A stretch of 64,000 nt of DNA, taken from the NCBI GenBank assembly GCA_937950315.1, contig CALFDU010000040.1, forward strand, positions 24,334 through 88,333. Direction: 5' to 3'. The DNA comes from an uncultured Saprospiraceae bacterium (GTDB taxonomy: Bacteria > Bacteroidota > Bacteroidia > Chitinophagales > Saprospiraceae). The translations under genes and the position numbers were made by a program. Within the stretch, counting starts at the first letter, position 1. Each line of letters opens with the position of its first letter. Shown here piece after piece: positions 18,105-27,612 of the stretch. The notes beneath the pieces were generated by a model that saw only the letters and a list, made by a program, of their open reading frames with translations, ran no database searches and was not told the origin of the DNA.

Positions 18105-18150
18105 CGTGTTGAAGTGCTTCAAAAAATTCACTTCGTAAAAAGCATTTATA

Positions 18151-18714
18151 TCATATGTTGGACTTGACAATCTGAATGGCGATGGCCAATAAGATGATGC
18201 CAAAAACTTTTCTGATGGTGTTGATCGCTTGCGGAGACAATTTCTTGGAAAACCAATCAATTGAATTAAGCAATGTGAAAATGATCACTGCATTGATTAT
18301 GATACCTGCAAGAATGCTGTACGTATCATATTCAGCTTTCAATGAGATAATGGTTGTCAATGTTCCTGCTCCTGCCAACAGAGGAAAAGCCAATGGTACA
18401 ATGCTACCTGATCTTTCTTCTCCATCCGTTTCAGGATCTTCCTTAAAAATTTTTATGTTCAAGATCATCTCCAATCCAATGAAGAACATGATCAACGAAC
18501 CTGCAATTGCAAATGATGATGTATCAATTCCGAAGACACCCAAAATAGAGCTTCCGAAGAACAAAAATGCCACCATAATCAATGCTGAAATCAGTGTAAC
18601 TACTGTTTCATTAAACTTCAAACCTTCCTTCTTCATTCCTATGATAATTGGTACGTTGCCAATCATGTCGATAACTGAAAAAAGAATCACTGTTACTGAT
18701 AAAATCGCTGCCAT
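18151..18714 (-). CDS. MarC/UPF0056 family membrane protein
   Basis: A 187-residue integral membrane protein with about six hydrophobic helices. VIDMIGNVPIIIGM near residues 14-27 is the MarC family's D-x-x-G-N-x-P motif, and FPLLAGAGTLTTII corresponds to its repeated P-L-x-x-G-P/A-G motif in the second half. MarC was once linked to antibiotic resistance but has no proven function. The start is taken as ATG 18714 because TAATTTTG (18747-18754, minus strand) lies between it and the longer frame's start at 18792, so that upstream part would not be transcribed. Confidence 0.85.
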   Translation of the reverse strand: MAAILSVTVILFSVIDMIGNVPIIIGMKKEGLKFNETVVTLISALIMVAFLFFGSSILGVFGIDTSSFAIAGSLIMFFIGLEMILNIKIFKEDPETDGEERSGSIVPLAFPLLAGAGTLTTIISLKAEYDTYSILAGIIINAVIIFTLLNSIDWFSKKLSPQAINTIRKVFGIILLAIAIQIVKSNI

Positions 18715-18746
18715 AGTCTTAGCTTCTAGTGTTTGTAATATAAACG

Positions 18747-18754
18747 CAAAATTA
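18747..18754 (-). promoter_or_regulatory. Probable -7 element of the marC-like gene
   Basis: TAATTTTG on the minus strand, 32 nt upstream of the ATG at 18714. It decides against the longer reading frame. A correctly spaced TTG is not visible. Confidence 0.45.
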
Positions 18755-18858
18755 AGCCATATTCCCATAATATGACTTAATATATTGCTCACAAAGTCAA
18801 TACTTTGATATTTGTTCTTATTTTTGAGTCAAATTTTACTTAGTTATATTAAAAAGCA

Positions 18859-19335
18859 ATGGCCAGTTATAAACTTGACGCGTTTGATGAAAGAATAATA
18901 AAAGAACTGACAGAGGACGCAAGAATGCCTATGATTCAGCTAGCAAATAAGCTAAAAGTGTCCAACACCTTTGTGCATCAACGACTTAGGAAATTGAAGG
19001 AGTTTGGAATCCTACAAAATGCAACTTATAAGTTGGATGCTTATGCGCTAGGTTATGAGTCTTCTGCCTATACTCAGATCATGTTGACCAACTCTAAGTT
19101 CCATAGAAAAGTGGAAGAACAACTGGCTAAAATTCCAGAAATTGTAGAGTGTGTAAACATATCCGGAAGATATGCGCTACTCGTCAAAATATATGCTGAG
19201 AACAACAGAGCTTTGAGAGATGTGATCTATGAAAAAATACAACCCATAGAAGGCGTAGAAGGAACGAATACTACCATCTCTTTTGAAACAGCATTCAGAA
19301 GAAATGTACCATTGTTGATTAAGGATCAGGCATAG
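18859..19335 (+). CDS. Lrp/AsnC family transcriptional regulator
   Basis: A 158-residue feast/famine regulator. The N-terminal winged helix-turn-helix (about 5-60) reads LDAFDERIIKELTEDARMP, shortened here to DERIIKELTEDAR, then QLANKLKVSNTFVHQRLRKL. The C-terminal RAM/AsnC ligand domain runs from about 70 to 150, with VECVNISGRYALLVKIYA near 94-111. The usual effector is an amino acid; which one is not readable. A TATTTTTG box at 18819-18826 may be its -7 element. The methyltransferase gene starts 27 nt later on the same strand. Confidence 0.93.
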   Translation: MASYKLDAFDERIIKELTEDARMPMIQLANKLKVSNTFVHQRLRKLKEFGILQNATYKLDAYALGYESSAYTQIMLTNSKFHRKVEEQLAKIPEIVECVNISGRYALLVKIYAENNRALRDVIYEKIQPIEGVEGTNTTISFETAFRRNVPLLIKDQA

Positions 19336-19362
19336 TTGATTATATTTATAAAAAATTACTCT

Positions 19363-20037
19363 TTGAAATTCACTTCACATGTAGCAATATTCTTTTTTGT
19401 CTGCCTATGTATTGTAGGCTGCCAAAATTCAGATGTTACAGACGCTACAACATCTGTGGTTCAAGCCATACCTAACGAAGAAGTTTCTGATAATGAAGAA
19501 GTAGATTTAAGGGAGGCCTGGCAAAAGCCCAACCACATTCTTGATGAGATGGGTGACCTGTCAGCGAGAACGGTGGCAGATATTGGAGCGGGTACAGGTT
19601 ACTTTTCATTCAGAATGATCGACAGGGCCGAGAAGGTGATTGCCATTGAAATTGATCGAGATCTGATAGATCTCATGAAGAATCTTGCTTTTGCCTTACC
19701 TGTAGAAAGCAAAGGAAAATTTGAAACCCGCCTTGCTGAATCTGATGATCCGAAATTATCAAACGGTGAAGTAGACGATATTCTAATTGTAAATGTGGTT
19801 GGATATTTTGAAGACCGTATTGCCTATTTTAAAAAGTGCTATGATGGATTGAGTCAAAGTGGCAAGATTCATATTGTCGATTATAAAGTAAGGCGCTTGC
19901 CGATAGAGGCTCCTGAATATGAAGACCGAGTCTATATTCATTTAATTGAAGAAGAATTGGAGGCAGCTGGTTTTAAGAATGTTGTGGTAGACGACACTTC
20001 CTTGGCATTTCAATATATGGTTCAAGCAGAGAAGTAG
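19363..20037 (+). CDS. Class I SAM-dependent methyltransferase with lipoprotein signal
   Basis: A 224-residue protein with a lipobox IVGC at Cys20 after a hydrophobic core, so it is predicted to be a lipoprotein. It is followed by a class I methyltransferase fold: motif I ADIGAGTGY at 72-80, acidic end of strand 2 in IEIDRD, and GKIHIVDYK as motif IV/V-like. Its substrate is unknown. SAM is not expected outside the cytoplasm, so export of this fold is odd; it may bind another ligand. TTG at 19363 gives the best signal peptide, and a TTG at 19336 is an alternative just after the Lrp stop codon. Confidence 0.8.
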   Translation: MKFTSHVAIFFFVCLCIVGCQNSDVTDATTSVVQAIPNEEVSDNEEVDLREAWQKPNHILDEMGDLSARTVADIGAGTGYFSFRMIDRAEKVIAIEIDRDLIDLMKNLAFALPVESKGKFETRLAESDDPKLSNGEVDDILIVNVVGYFEDRIAYFKKCYDGLSQSGKIHIVDYKVRRLPIEAPEYEDRVYIHLIEEELEAAGFKNVVVDDTSLAFQYMVQAEK

Positions 20038-20072
20038 GCATCTTTTGTAGGCAGTTTATTTGGTCTGCGTTA

Positions 20073-21260
20073 CTATTTTGTATTGTTTAAATTTTGAGCC
20101 AAAACCCATCCCATACTAAAACAAGCTTGCAGTAAATAGCCTCCTGTTGGAGCAAACCAATCTAACATTTCACCAATCACATATGTGTCTGGAATTTTAT
20201 GAAGTTGAAAACTTTCATCAATTTCTGTGAGTGCTATTCCTCCCAAACTTGAGATGGCTTTGTCCAAATCATCTGTACCTACCAATGTGATGGGAATGGA
20301 TTTAATAAACTCTGCCAATAGATCTAGATTGAGAAATGTTTCCTTATCAGAAAATTGCTTTATCAAACCAATGGAAGCGCGATCAAGATTGACGTCTTGT
20401 TTGAGAATGTCTGTTATCTTCTTGAGCTTTGAATTTTTTAGTTTGGTTTTTATTTGATCAACCGTCATTGTGGGTTTAAGATCGAGCTGAATAACAGGAG
20501 TTTTTCCTGTAAGAAAAGTATCTTGTATTTTTTGACTTAAAGCATATATGGCATTTCCTTCAAGTCCAAATTTTGTAATACACAGTTCGCCTTTCGCAGT
20601 TTCCGCTTCATAACTCACCGAAATATTTTTTAAAGGCTTGCCTTGATGCGTGTTGATAAAGTTAGTATTCCAATCAACTTTAAATGCACAATTGGCTGCT
20701 CTGAATGATTTTACTTCGATGCCTCTTTTTTCAAAAAGCGTTTTCCATCTTCCATCCGAACCTGTTACTTTCCAGCTCGCTCCACCTAAGGCAAAAATGA
20801 TTATATCAAATGGGTCAGTTGTTTTTCCGTCGATGGTAATCAAGCCATCTTCATTCCAACCGGTCCATTCTTTTTGGAGCTTGATGTTGCTGTTGTTTTC
20901 AATCAATCGAGCTTCTATTTTTTTTAGAACTTCTATGGGTTTCAAATCTGCTGACGGGAAGATGCGATTGCTTGTGCCAACAAATGTGGGAACCTTGATG
21001 GAGTCAAACCAATTGATTAAATCAGTGTTGGAGAATGTGTTGATGATGGGAGCAATAAATGAAGATGGGTGGTATTTATGTATGAGGTTTTTTACCTCTG
21101 CCTTGAAACTTAAATTTAAACCCCCTTCCCCTGCCACCAAAAATTTTCTACCTATTGCCTTTTTCTTTTCAAAGAGGGTTACTTGATATTTTGCGGAATC
21201 AAGATTGGCTGCAAGCATGAGTGATGCTGGACCTCCTCCGATGATGGCAATTTTTTTCAT
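20073..21260 (-). CDS. BaiN/TIGR03862-type NAD(P)/FAD-dependent flavoprotein
   Basis: A 395-residue flavoprotein. The dinucleotide-binding IIGGGPASL is at 6-14, followed by KFLVAGEGGLNLS near 44-56, a hallmark of the HI0933/BaiN family, where the usual GGGRCN is replaced by GEGGLNLS as in the TIGR03862 branch. The end carries VIGEMLDWFAPTGGYLLQ, a second FAD-contact motif. The natural substrate is unknown. It is a single gene, convergent with the methyltransferase. Confidence 0.88.
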   Translation of the reverse strand: MKKIAIIGGGPASLMLAANLDSAKYQVTLFEKKKAIGRKFLVAGEGGLNLSFKAEVKNLIHKYHPSSFIAPIINTFSNTDLINWFDSIKVPTFVGTSNRIFPSADLKPIEVLKKIEARLIENNSNIKLQKEWTGWNEDGLITIDGKTTDPFDIIIFALGGASWKVTGSDGRWKTLFEKRGIEVKSFRAANCAFKVDWNTNFINTHQGKPLKNISVSYEAETAKGELCITKFGLEGNAIYALSQKIQDTFLTGKTPVIQLDLKPTMTVDQIKTKLKNSKLKKITDILKQDVNLDRASIGLIKQFSDKETFLNLDLLAEFIKSIPITLVGTDDLDKAISSLGGIALTEIDESFQLHKIPDTYVIGEMLDWFAPTGGYLLQACFSMGWVLAQNLNNTK

Positions 21261-21274
21261 GTATGCGTTTTCAA

Positions 21275-21290
21275 TAACTTTGTAAAGTTA
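21275..21290. promoter_or_regulatory. Palindrome upstream of the flavoprotein gene
   Basis: TAACTTTGTAAAGTTA is a 7-bp inverted repeat with a 2-nt centre, located 15 nt before the flavoprotein ATG on the minus strand. One arm also reads as a plus-strand TAnnTTTG box. It could be an operator or a chance promoter-like palindrome. Confidence 0.4.
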
Positions 21291-21502
21291 CTCTTCTCAG
21301 ATGGTATTGGTATCAAGTATGTAGGTCTGATTTAATACGAAAATGCGGCCTCATTGGTATGTGCATACTACAGTGGATCCAAACAAGTAGTTGTTACTGC
21401 ATTATAACCAAAAAGACAAGGGTAAATATTATTTCAAATTTTCTACAGTTTTATTGACATGAAAGCTTAACTTGAAAGAACTATCAAAATAAAAATCAAA
21501 CC

Positions 21503-24500
21503 ATGCTTAGAACCTCCTTTTTTGTTGTTTCAGCCATTTTTCTTTTTATTTTTTTTCTACTTGTATCTAATAAGGAAGATGGCTATAAAAAGGCACCTCT
21601 TGAAAAAAGAATGGAAGCCAGAGCTGAGCAAGAGGTAATGATGACTAAAGATCCAAATACGGGTCTAATTCCCCGAGAAGAATTGTTTAAAGCTAAGAAG
21701 GAAATCTTAAAAAACCTTAAGAACCAAGAGAGGTCGGTCAATGATTTGTTTTGGACAGAGAGAGGGCCGGATAACTTTGCTGGGCGTGTTAGAAAATTTG
21801 TCATTGATCCTGATGATCCATCGGGTAATACAATCTGGGCTGGAGGTGTGGCTGGTGGTTTGTGGCAGTGCACCAATGCGTTTGAACTTGATTACGAATG
21901 GAGATTGGTCAGTAGTTATACGGGTAATGTAGGCGTGTCGAGTATTATTTTTGATCCTGAGAATTCTGATATTATGTATGTTGGAACGGGTGAGGCTTAT
22001 GTTTCTTCAATCGCCTATACGGGCGATGGAATATATAAATCTATAGATCATGGAGTTACTTGGAACAGACTTCCTAGTACAGAAAATGGGAATTTTCAAT
22101 TTACACAAGACATGCTGATTGCGGAAGGTAGACTCTTTGCGTGTACTTTTGCCAATGGTATTATGATGTCCGATGACGGAGGGGAAACCTGGTTGAAGTC
22201 ACTAGGAAACGGTCAATTTGGATTTTCCAATAGAGCCAATCAAGTTGAATTGGCTGCAAATGGAGATTTGTATGCGTCTATGGGTCTTGGTAATTCAGAA
22301 GATGGTATTTATAAATCTATAGATAATGGAAATACATGGTCATTTCTTAATCAACCCGTGTCTCAATTTCAAAGAATTGAAATTGCAGTTGCTCCTAGTG
22401 ATGCAAATGTGATTTATGCGATGTATGAAAATGGTCAGGGGGGAATTGATAATATATGGAAGTCTTTGGACGGTGGAAATACTTGGGAGGGATATGACGC
22501 TCCCACTGGGTTCAACCTCGATAATTTTGCAAGAAATCAAGCATGGTATGATATGGCAATCAATGTTCATCCCAATGATCATGAAAGAGTAATGGTCGGG
22601 GCTGTTGATCCTCATTATAGTGGGAATAGCGGTGAGAGCTGGACACAAGTTGGGCAGTGGTTCGGTGGTGGTGGATTTCCATTTGTCCATGCAGACCAAC
22701 ATTATATTTTGCCTGTACCAGGAAGCGATAGGGTACTTTTGTCAAACGATGGAGGTATTTATGTTTCTGAAAATGGATTTAGCGATACTCCCAACTTTTT
22801 AGGCATTACAAGAGGATTCAATATCACACAATTTTATTCATGTGCAATTCATCCAGAAGCGGGGCGTGATTATTTTTTGGGTGGCACACAAGATAATGGA
22901 AGTCATATTTTTGTTGAAGAAGGGGTGAATTCAACTTTTGAAATAACAGGTGGCGATGGTGGATTTTGTTTTATAGATCAAGACAATCCAGATATTCAAA
23001 TAACATCTTTCACCTTTAATAGCTATAACGTTACTCAAAATAATTGGGGCACGAGAAGATTTTTTGGTTCAGAAGATACGGAAGGATCATTTATCAATCC
23101 TTGTGATTATGATGATAAATTTAATAGATTGTACGCAAGAGGCGAACAAGATTTTTTAAATATCATTGACGTTGATTCAGAAGAATTTATTCAACAATTT
23201 ATACCTGGCCTAGGTAGTCCATTTGGTTTTAAAGTCCACCCGGTCAACGATCATGAATTATGGGTTTTTACCACAGATGGAAAAATTAAAAAAGTAAGCA
23301 ATCTAGATAGCAACCCATTGGTAGAAGAATTTATCGATGTACCTGGAGTAGGCAGGAGTATTGAATTCCATCCTGAAGATCCAAATAAAATGATTGCGAC
23401 TGTTTCAAATTTTGGAGTAGCGTCTGTTTACTTTTCTGGCAACGGAGGTATTTCTTGGACTTCTTGTGAAGGCAATCTTCCTAATATGCCAGTTCGATGG
23501 GCCGTATTTCATCCGGATTTGCCGCAAGGAGCATTTATTGCAACAGAATTGGGTGTGTGGTCTACAGAAACCCTTAATGGAGAATCTACGGTTTGGACTA
23601 TCAGTGATGTTTTACCATTGACGCGTGTTGATATGCTTGAAATAAGAGAGGAAGACAATATGCTCATTGCTGCTACACACGGAAGAGGAATGTGGACCGC
23701 TGAAATCGACTTTGAAATTGTAGATCTTGATGGAGATGGATTCTTTTCTGATGTCGATTGCGATGACTCCAATCCTGAAATTAATCCCAATTCAGTTGAA
23801 ATAGTATACAATGGAATCGATGATGATTGCGATAGTTTTACATTGGATGATGATTTAGATTTTGATGGTTTTGGCATCGAAGTAGATTGTGATGATCAAG
23901 ATCCTAACATCAACCCAGGAACTGTAGAAATTGATGACAATGGTATTGATGAAAACTGTGATGGGCTTGATTTTGCTGTTGGGTGTACTACTTTTACTGG
24001 AGGGCCATTTCCTGTTATGCAAGCAGGAGGTCAATGTGCGGATGCCCCTATCCAAGGATATGCAGTTTGGTCCAATGAATCGTATAATGTAAATGACATG
24101 ATTGATGGCCAAGCGTATGTTGTTCAACATTGTGAAAACTATGATCCAACAATATTTGAATCAAGACTGACGGTTGTATATTATGACAGGCTCAGTGGAA
24201 ATGTTGGTACTGCCATTGAAACAGCGGTTGGCTGTCACATTGAATTTGTGTATGAAGCGCTCTCTGGTTTTCCCGATATACTTATCATCATAAGTGAAAT
24301 TGCCAACTGTGATGCCCCTTCAATACAAGTAGACAATGGTGTGTTGACCATAGCCTGTATTGTAGAATTATTGGATAATGATGGTGATGGATTCTTTTCC
24401 GATGTAGATTGCGATGATGAGAATGCAGAAATCAATCCCGATCAGATCGAGTTAGCGTATAACGGAATTGATGATGATTGTGATCCAAGTACATTGGATG

Positions 24501-24877
24501 ATGATTTAGATGAAGATGGGTTTGGTCTGGCTGAAGATTGTGATGATACTAACGATCTGATCAATCCTGATGCAGAAGATATTATTGGGAATGGTATTGA
24601 TGAAAATTGTGATGGCGTAGATGGAGTATCAGCAATCATAAATGGAGTGGAAGCAGAAGTTTCTGTATTCCCAAATCCAACATATGATAAAATCTTCATG
24701 GAATCAAATATTGAAGGCCTTAGCTATGAGTTGTTTGACGTCAGAGGAAAGCGTGTCGAAAGTGGAGTATTTGGTGAAGAAGTTGATCTTTCAAATTTTG
24801 CAAGTGGTGCTTATCTGATGAAATTGGCAACGAATAAAAACGAGCAGGTTGCCATTCAATGGATTGTTAAGATATAG
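21503..24877 (+). CDS. T9SS-exported sortilin/BNR-like beta-propeller protein with four MopE-like motifs
   Basis: A 1124-residue extracellular protein. The N-terminus has a signal/anchor segment. Residues about 75-735 are repeated propeller blades with the Asp-box-like SxDGGxTW pattern (SIDHGVTWNRLP, SDDGGETW, SIDNGNTW, SLDGGNTW), as in VPS10/sortilin-like and glycosidase-like propellers. Two pairs of MopE-like calcium-type motifs (DGDGF...DCDD...INP...NGID..CD) lie near 741-825 and 957-1040, separated by an uncharacterised Cys-containing domain. The last 70 residues are a T9SS type A sorting domain (VFPNPTYDK, then GAYLMKL). Role is probably binding or degrading extracellular polymer, and enzymatic activity is not evident. 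Confidence 0.88.
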   Translation: MLRTSFFVVSAIFLFIFFLLVSNKEDGYKKAPLEKRMEARAEQEVMMTKDPNTGLIPREELFKAKKEILKNLKNQERSVNDLFWTERGPDNFAGRVRKFVIDPDDPSGNTIWAGGVAGGLWQCTNAFELDYEWRLVSSYTGNVGVSSIIFDPENSDIMYVGTGEAYVSSIAYTGDGIYKSIDHGVTWNRLPSTENGNFQFTQDMLIAEGRLFACTFANGIMMSDDGGETWLKSLGNGQFGFSNRANQVELAANGDLYASMGLGNSEDGIYKSIDNGNTWSFLNQPVSQFQRIEIAVAPSDANVIYAMYENGQGGIDNIWKSLDGGNTWEGYDAPTGFNLDNFARNQAWYDMAINVHPNDHERVMVGAVDPHYSGNSGESWTQVGQWFGGGGFPFVHADQHYILPVPGSDRVLLSNDGGIYVSENGFSDTPNFLGITRGFNITQFYSCAIHPEAGRDYFLGGTQDNGSHIFVEEGVNSTFEITGGDGGFCFIDQDNPDIQITSFTFNSYNVTQNNWGTRRFFGSEDTEGSFINPCDYDDKFNRLYARGEQDFLNIIDVDSEEFIQQFIPGLGSPFGFKVHPVNDHELWVFTTDGKIKKVSNLDSNPLVEEFIDVPGVGRSIEFHPEDPNKMIATVSNFGVASVYFSGNGGISWTSCEGNLPNMPVRWAVFHPDLPQGAFIATELGVWSTETLNGESTVWTISDVLPLTRVDMLEIREEDNMLIAATHGRGMWTAEIDFEIVDLDGDGFFSDVDCDDSNPEINPNSVEIVYNGIDDDCDSFTLDDDLDFDGFGIEVDCDDQDPNINPGTVEIDDNGIDENCDGLDFAVGCTTFTGGPFPVMQAGGQCADAPIQGYAVWSNESYNVNDMIDGQAYVVQHCENYDPTIFESRLTVVYYDRLSGNVGTAIETAVGCHIEFVYEALSGFPDILIIISEIANCDAPSIQVDNGVLTIACIVELLDNDGDGFFSDVDCDDENAEINPDQIELAYNGIDDDCDPSTLDDDLDEDGFGLAEDCDDTNDLINPDAEDIIGNGIDENCDGVDGVSAIINGVEAEVSVFPNPTYDKIFMESNIEGLSYELFDVRGKRVESGVFGEEVDLSNFASGAYLMKLATNKNEQVAIQWIVKI

Positions 24878-25072
24878 TTGACGATATAAACTATAGCCTA
24901 GATATTATTTGATGCCATCGTAAGTAAATCTACTTCGACTGCATTAAATAATGCAACGCCCGATCTTCTTTTTCTTCAAGATTAATCAATGTATCGTATT
25001 AAATGCAGAGGATTTGGACGATGAATTCCATACTTGCGTAGATTTGTACCCAATTAACAAGCCATTATCACT

Positions 25073-25080
25073 TACCTTTG
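25073..25080 (+). promoter_or_regulatory. -7 element of the TonB-dependent receptor gene
   Basis: TACCTTTG matches TAnnTTTG, 42 nt before the ATG at 25123. A TTG at 25044-25046 is 26 nt upstream, slightly beyond usual spacing. The box overlaps a TTG at 25078, which therefore cannot be the translation start. Confidence 0.5.
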
Positions 25081-25122
25081 TTTTATTACCACAAGAAACA
25101 AAAGAAAATTAGCTTCAAATCT

Positions 25123-27573
25123 ATGAGAGTTCTATTCAGCAACTTCAATTTAATATCCTTCATTGTTTTTTTGACATCCTATTCATCGCAAGCCCAAAAT
25201 GCTCAGATCAAGGGTATTTTACAAGACGACCAAAATGAAGCGGTAGTCTATGCCAATGTATCCTTGCACAGTAGCATTGATAGCAGTTTGGTCAAAGTCG
25301 AAACAACAGATGACGTAGGTATATTTACCATCAACGATGTAAAAGAAGGCAGCTATTTTATCAAAGCCAGTTATGTGGGTTTGGCCGATCTTGTTGTTCC
25401 TACTTTTGAAATCGAGGGTAGTGGTACTACAGATTTGGGTATTTTACAATTTTCAGTGGGAGGCACAGATCTTAGCGAAGTGGTGGTAACCGCAAAACGA
25501 GCTTTGGTTGAAGTAAAAGCAGATCGAACGGTTTTCAATGTCCAAGGAACCATCAATAGTGCTGGAGAAAATGCTTTGGCATTGATGAGAAAAGCACCTA
25601 GTGTAACGGTTGACAACAATGACAATATAAGTGTTCTAGGTCGGACTGGAGTCAGAATATTTGTCGATGGAAAAGTATTGCCATTGTCTGGTGATGACCT
25701 TACAGCATATCTTCAAAGTCTTCCAGCAGAACAAATCGATAGAATCGACATCATTACAAATCCAGGTGCTAAATATGAAGCAGAAGGCAATGCTGGAATT
25801 ATAGATATTAGATTAAAGCGCGATGATAGTTTTGGAACCAATGGTTCGGTAAGTGCAAGTTTTTCGCAAGGAAGACACAGTCAATACAATATCTCAAGCA
25901 CTTTGAATTACCGAAATAAGAAAATGAACGTATTTGGGAATCTTGGTTTCGGAGAGCAAACAGGGTTTAACGATATGATTTTTGAAAGTTTTCAAAATAA
26001 CTTCCTATTGGATGAAATAAACAATACAACTTATAATTCCACAAGTTTTAATTATCGTGTTGGTGCCGATTTCTTTATTGATGAAAAACAAACGATTGGA
26101 TTTCTGATTGGAGGTTTGTTGAATGATCGAGGAAATACAAACGATAACATCATTGAAATTTCAAATCGATCAAATTTTAGCGTCATTGATTCTGTGCTGG
26201 TAGCTCGTAATACAGCAAATGGTGGTGGTGCCAATAATACTTTCAATATCAATTACAGATATGATATGTCCAAGGATAAAAATTTGAATATTGACCTTGA
26301 TTATGGCACATACAATAGCTTCTCAACTAGGTATTCTCCAAACAGGTATTATGAAACTACTGAGGAAGAAGTATTTTTAAGCGAACGAATCAATATCATC
26401 GCACCAGAAAATGACATTGATATCTATACAGCCAAAGTTGATTACGAACAACCATTGGCCAAAGGTAAATTGGGAGTTGGAGCGAAGGTGAGTAGAGTAG
26501 TGTCAGACAACACCTTTTTGTTTTCTGATGAGATTGATGGACAGGAGATTCAAAATGACCAACGTTCGAATGTTTTTAAATACGGAGAAAATGTATATGC
26601 TGGATATGCCAGCTACAATCAGCCGATCAATGATAAGTTGAGTTTTTCTTCGGGACTGAGATTGGAACAAACGGATGCAGAAGGTATATTGACTCCTTTT
26701 GATTCAAATCTTTCAGAACCACCTGTTGTTCAGAATTATTTGAGTGCCTTCCCTAATCTCGGATTTTCATGGTCACCCAAACCAATGAGTTCATTCAATT
26801 TGGCATTTGGTCGTCGAATCAACCGCCCGGATTACAATGTGCTTAATCCTTTTGAAAATAGGTTGAGCGAACTTTCATTTGAAAAAGGAAATCCTAGATT
26901 GTTGGCAGAGATTGTTAACAATGTCGAATTGGGTTGGACCTACCAATATAGATACAATTTCAAGTTGGGCTATAGTAAAACAACCAATCAAATCACGAGA
27001 CTAATTGCACCTGACTTGGTAGACAATCGGGCAAGCTTTATTACTTGGGCCAATTTGGCCGATCAAACAGTTGTCTCTGGAAATATTTCTGCACCTATGC
27101 AGTTTGGCGAAAAGTGGAATGCTTTTTTCAATCTTAGTGCATCTTATATTGACAACCAAGCAGATTATGGTGATGGGCAAGTAGTAGATGTGCAAGCATT
27201 TACCTACGTTATTTTTACACAACAAACCTATGCAATTACTAAAAAATTAAATGGTGAAGTTTCTGGTTATTACTCTGGGCCGGGAGTTTGGGGTGGTGTA
27301 TTTAAATATGATCCAACCTGGTCACTGAATATTGGTTTACAACAGAAATTTTTAAATGATCAGTTGAATGTCAAACTTGCCTTCAATGATATTTTCTATC
27401 GATCTTGGTGGCAAGGAACATCTAGCTTCAGCGGTTTAGAATCTTCTGGCGAAGGAAGAAATGATACGCGAAGAGTCTCTCTAAGTTTGTCATACAATTT
27501 TGGAAATCAGAAAGTAAAGAGTCGTAATCGTAAGACTGGTATCGAAGAAGAAAGTAAAAGAGTTGGAAATTAA
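25123..27573 (+). CDS. TonB-dependent receptor, outer-membrane beta-barrel family
   Basis: An 816-residue outer membrane receptor. After a signal peptide ending near SSQAQ comes a carboxypeptidase-regulatory-like domain (about 27-100: AQIKGILQD...ANVSL...GIFTINDVKEGSYFIKASYVGL, quoted in part). A plug domain follows (ADRTVFNVQGT, RKAPSVTVDNNDNISVLG, and ITNPGAKYEAEGNAGIIDIR, quoted as NPGAKYEAEG). The rest is a beta-barrel of the OMP_b-brl_3 family with a C-terminal LSLSYNFG strand. Proteins of this branch import or bind unknown ligands with TonB energy. It lies downstream of a secreted propeller protein but has its own probable promoter. No SusD partner is adjacent. Confidence 0.92.
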   Translation: MRVLFSNFNLISFIVFLTSYSSQAQNAQIKGILQDDQNEAVVYANVSLHSSIDSSLVKVETTDDVGIFTINDVKEGSYFIKASYVGLADLVVPTFEIEGSGTTDLGILQFSVGGTDLSEVVVTAKRALVEVKADRTVFNVQGTINSAGENALALMRKAPSVTVDNNDNISVLGRTGVRIFVDGKVLPLSGDDLTAYLQSLPAEQIDRIDIITNPGAKYEAEGNAGIIDIRLKRDDSFGTNGSVSASFSQGRHSQYNISSTLNYRNKKMNVFGNLGFGEQTGFNDMIFESFQNNFLLDEINNTTYNSTSFNYRVGADFFIDEKQTIGFLIGGLLNDRGNTNDNIIEISNRSNFSVIDSVLVARNTANGGGANNTFNINYRYDMSKDKNLNIDLDYGTYNSFSTRYSPNRYYETTEEEVFLSERINIIAPENDIDIYTAKVDYEQPLAKGKLGVGAKVSRVVSDNTFLFSDEIDGQEIQNDQRSNVFKYGENVYAGYASYNQPINDKLSFSSGLRLEQTDAEGILTPFDSNLSEPPVVQNYLSAFPNLGFSWSPKPMSSFNLAFGRRINRPDYNVLNPFENRLSELSFEKGNPRLLAEIVNNVELGWTYQYRYNFKLGYSKTTNQITRLIAPDLVDNRASFITWANLADQTVVSGNISAPMQFGEKWNAFFNLSASYIDNQADYGDGQVVDVQAFTYVIFTQQTYAITKKLNGEVSGYYSGPGVWGGVFKYDPTWSLNIGLQQKFLNDQLNVKLAFNDIFYRSWWQGTSSFSGLESSGEGRNDTRRVSLSLSYNFGNQKVKSRNRKTGIEEESKRVGN

Positions 27574-27612
27574 TATTTCCTAATTTTCTGAATGTAGAAT
27601 GTGGTGCTACAA

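Noticed and set aside
18819..18826. TATTTTTG as the Lrp-type gene promoter
   Set aside because: It matches the -7 consensus, but AT-rich DNA gives many such matches, and no properly spaced TTG was found, so it is mentioned only in the gene entry.
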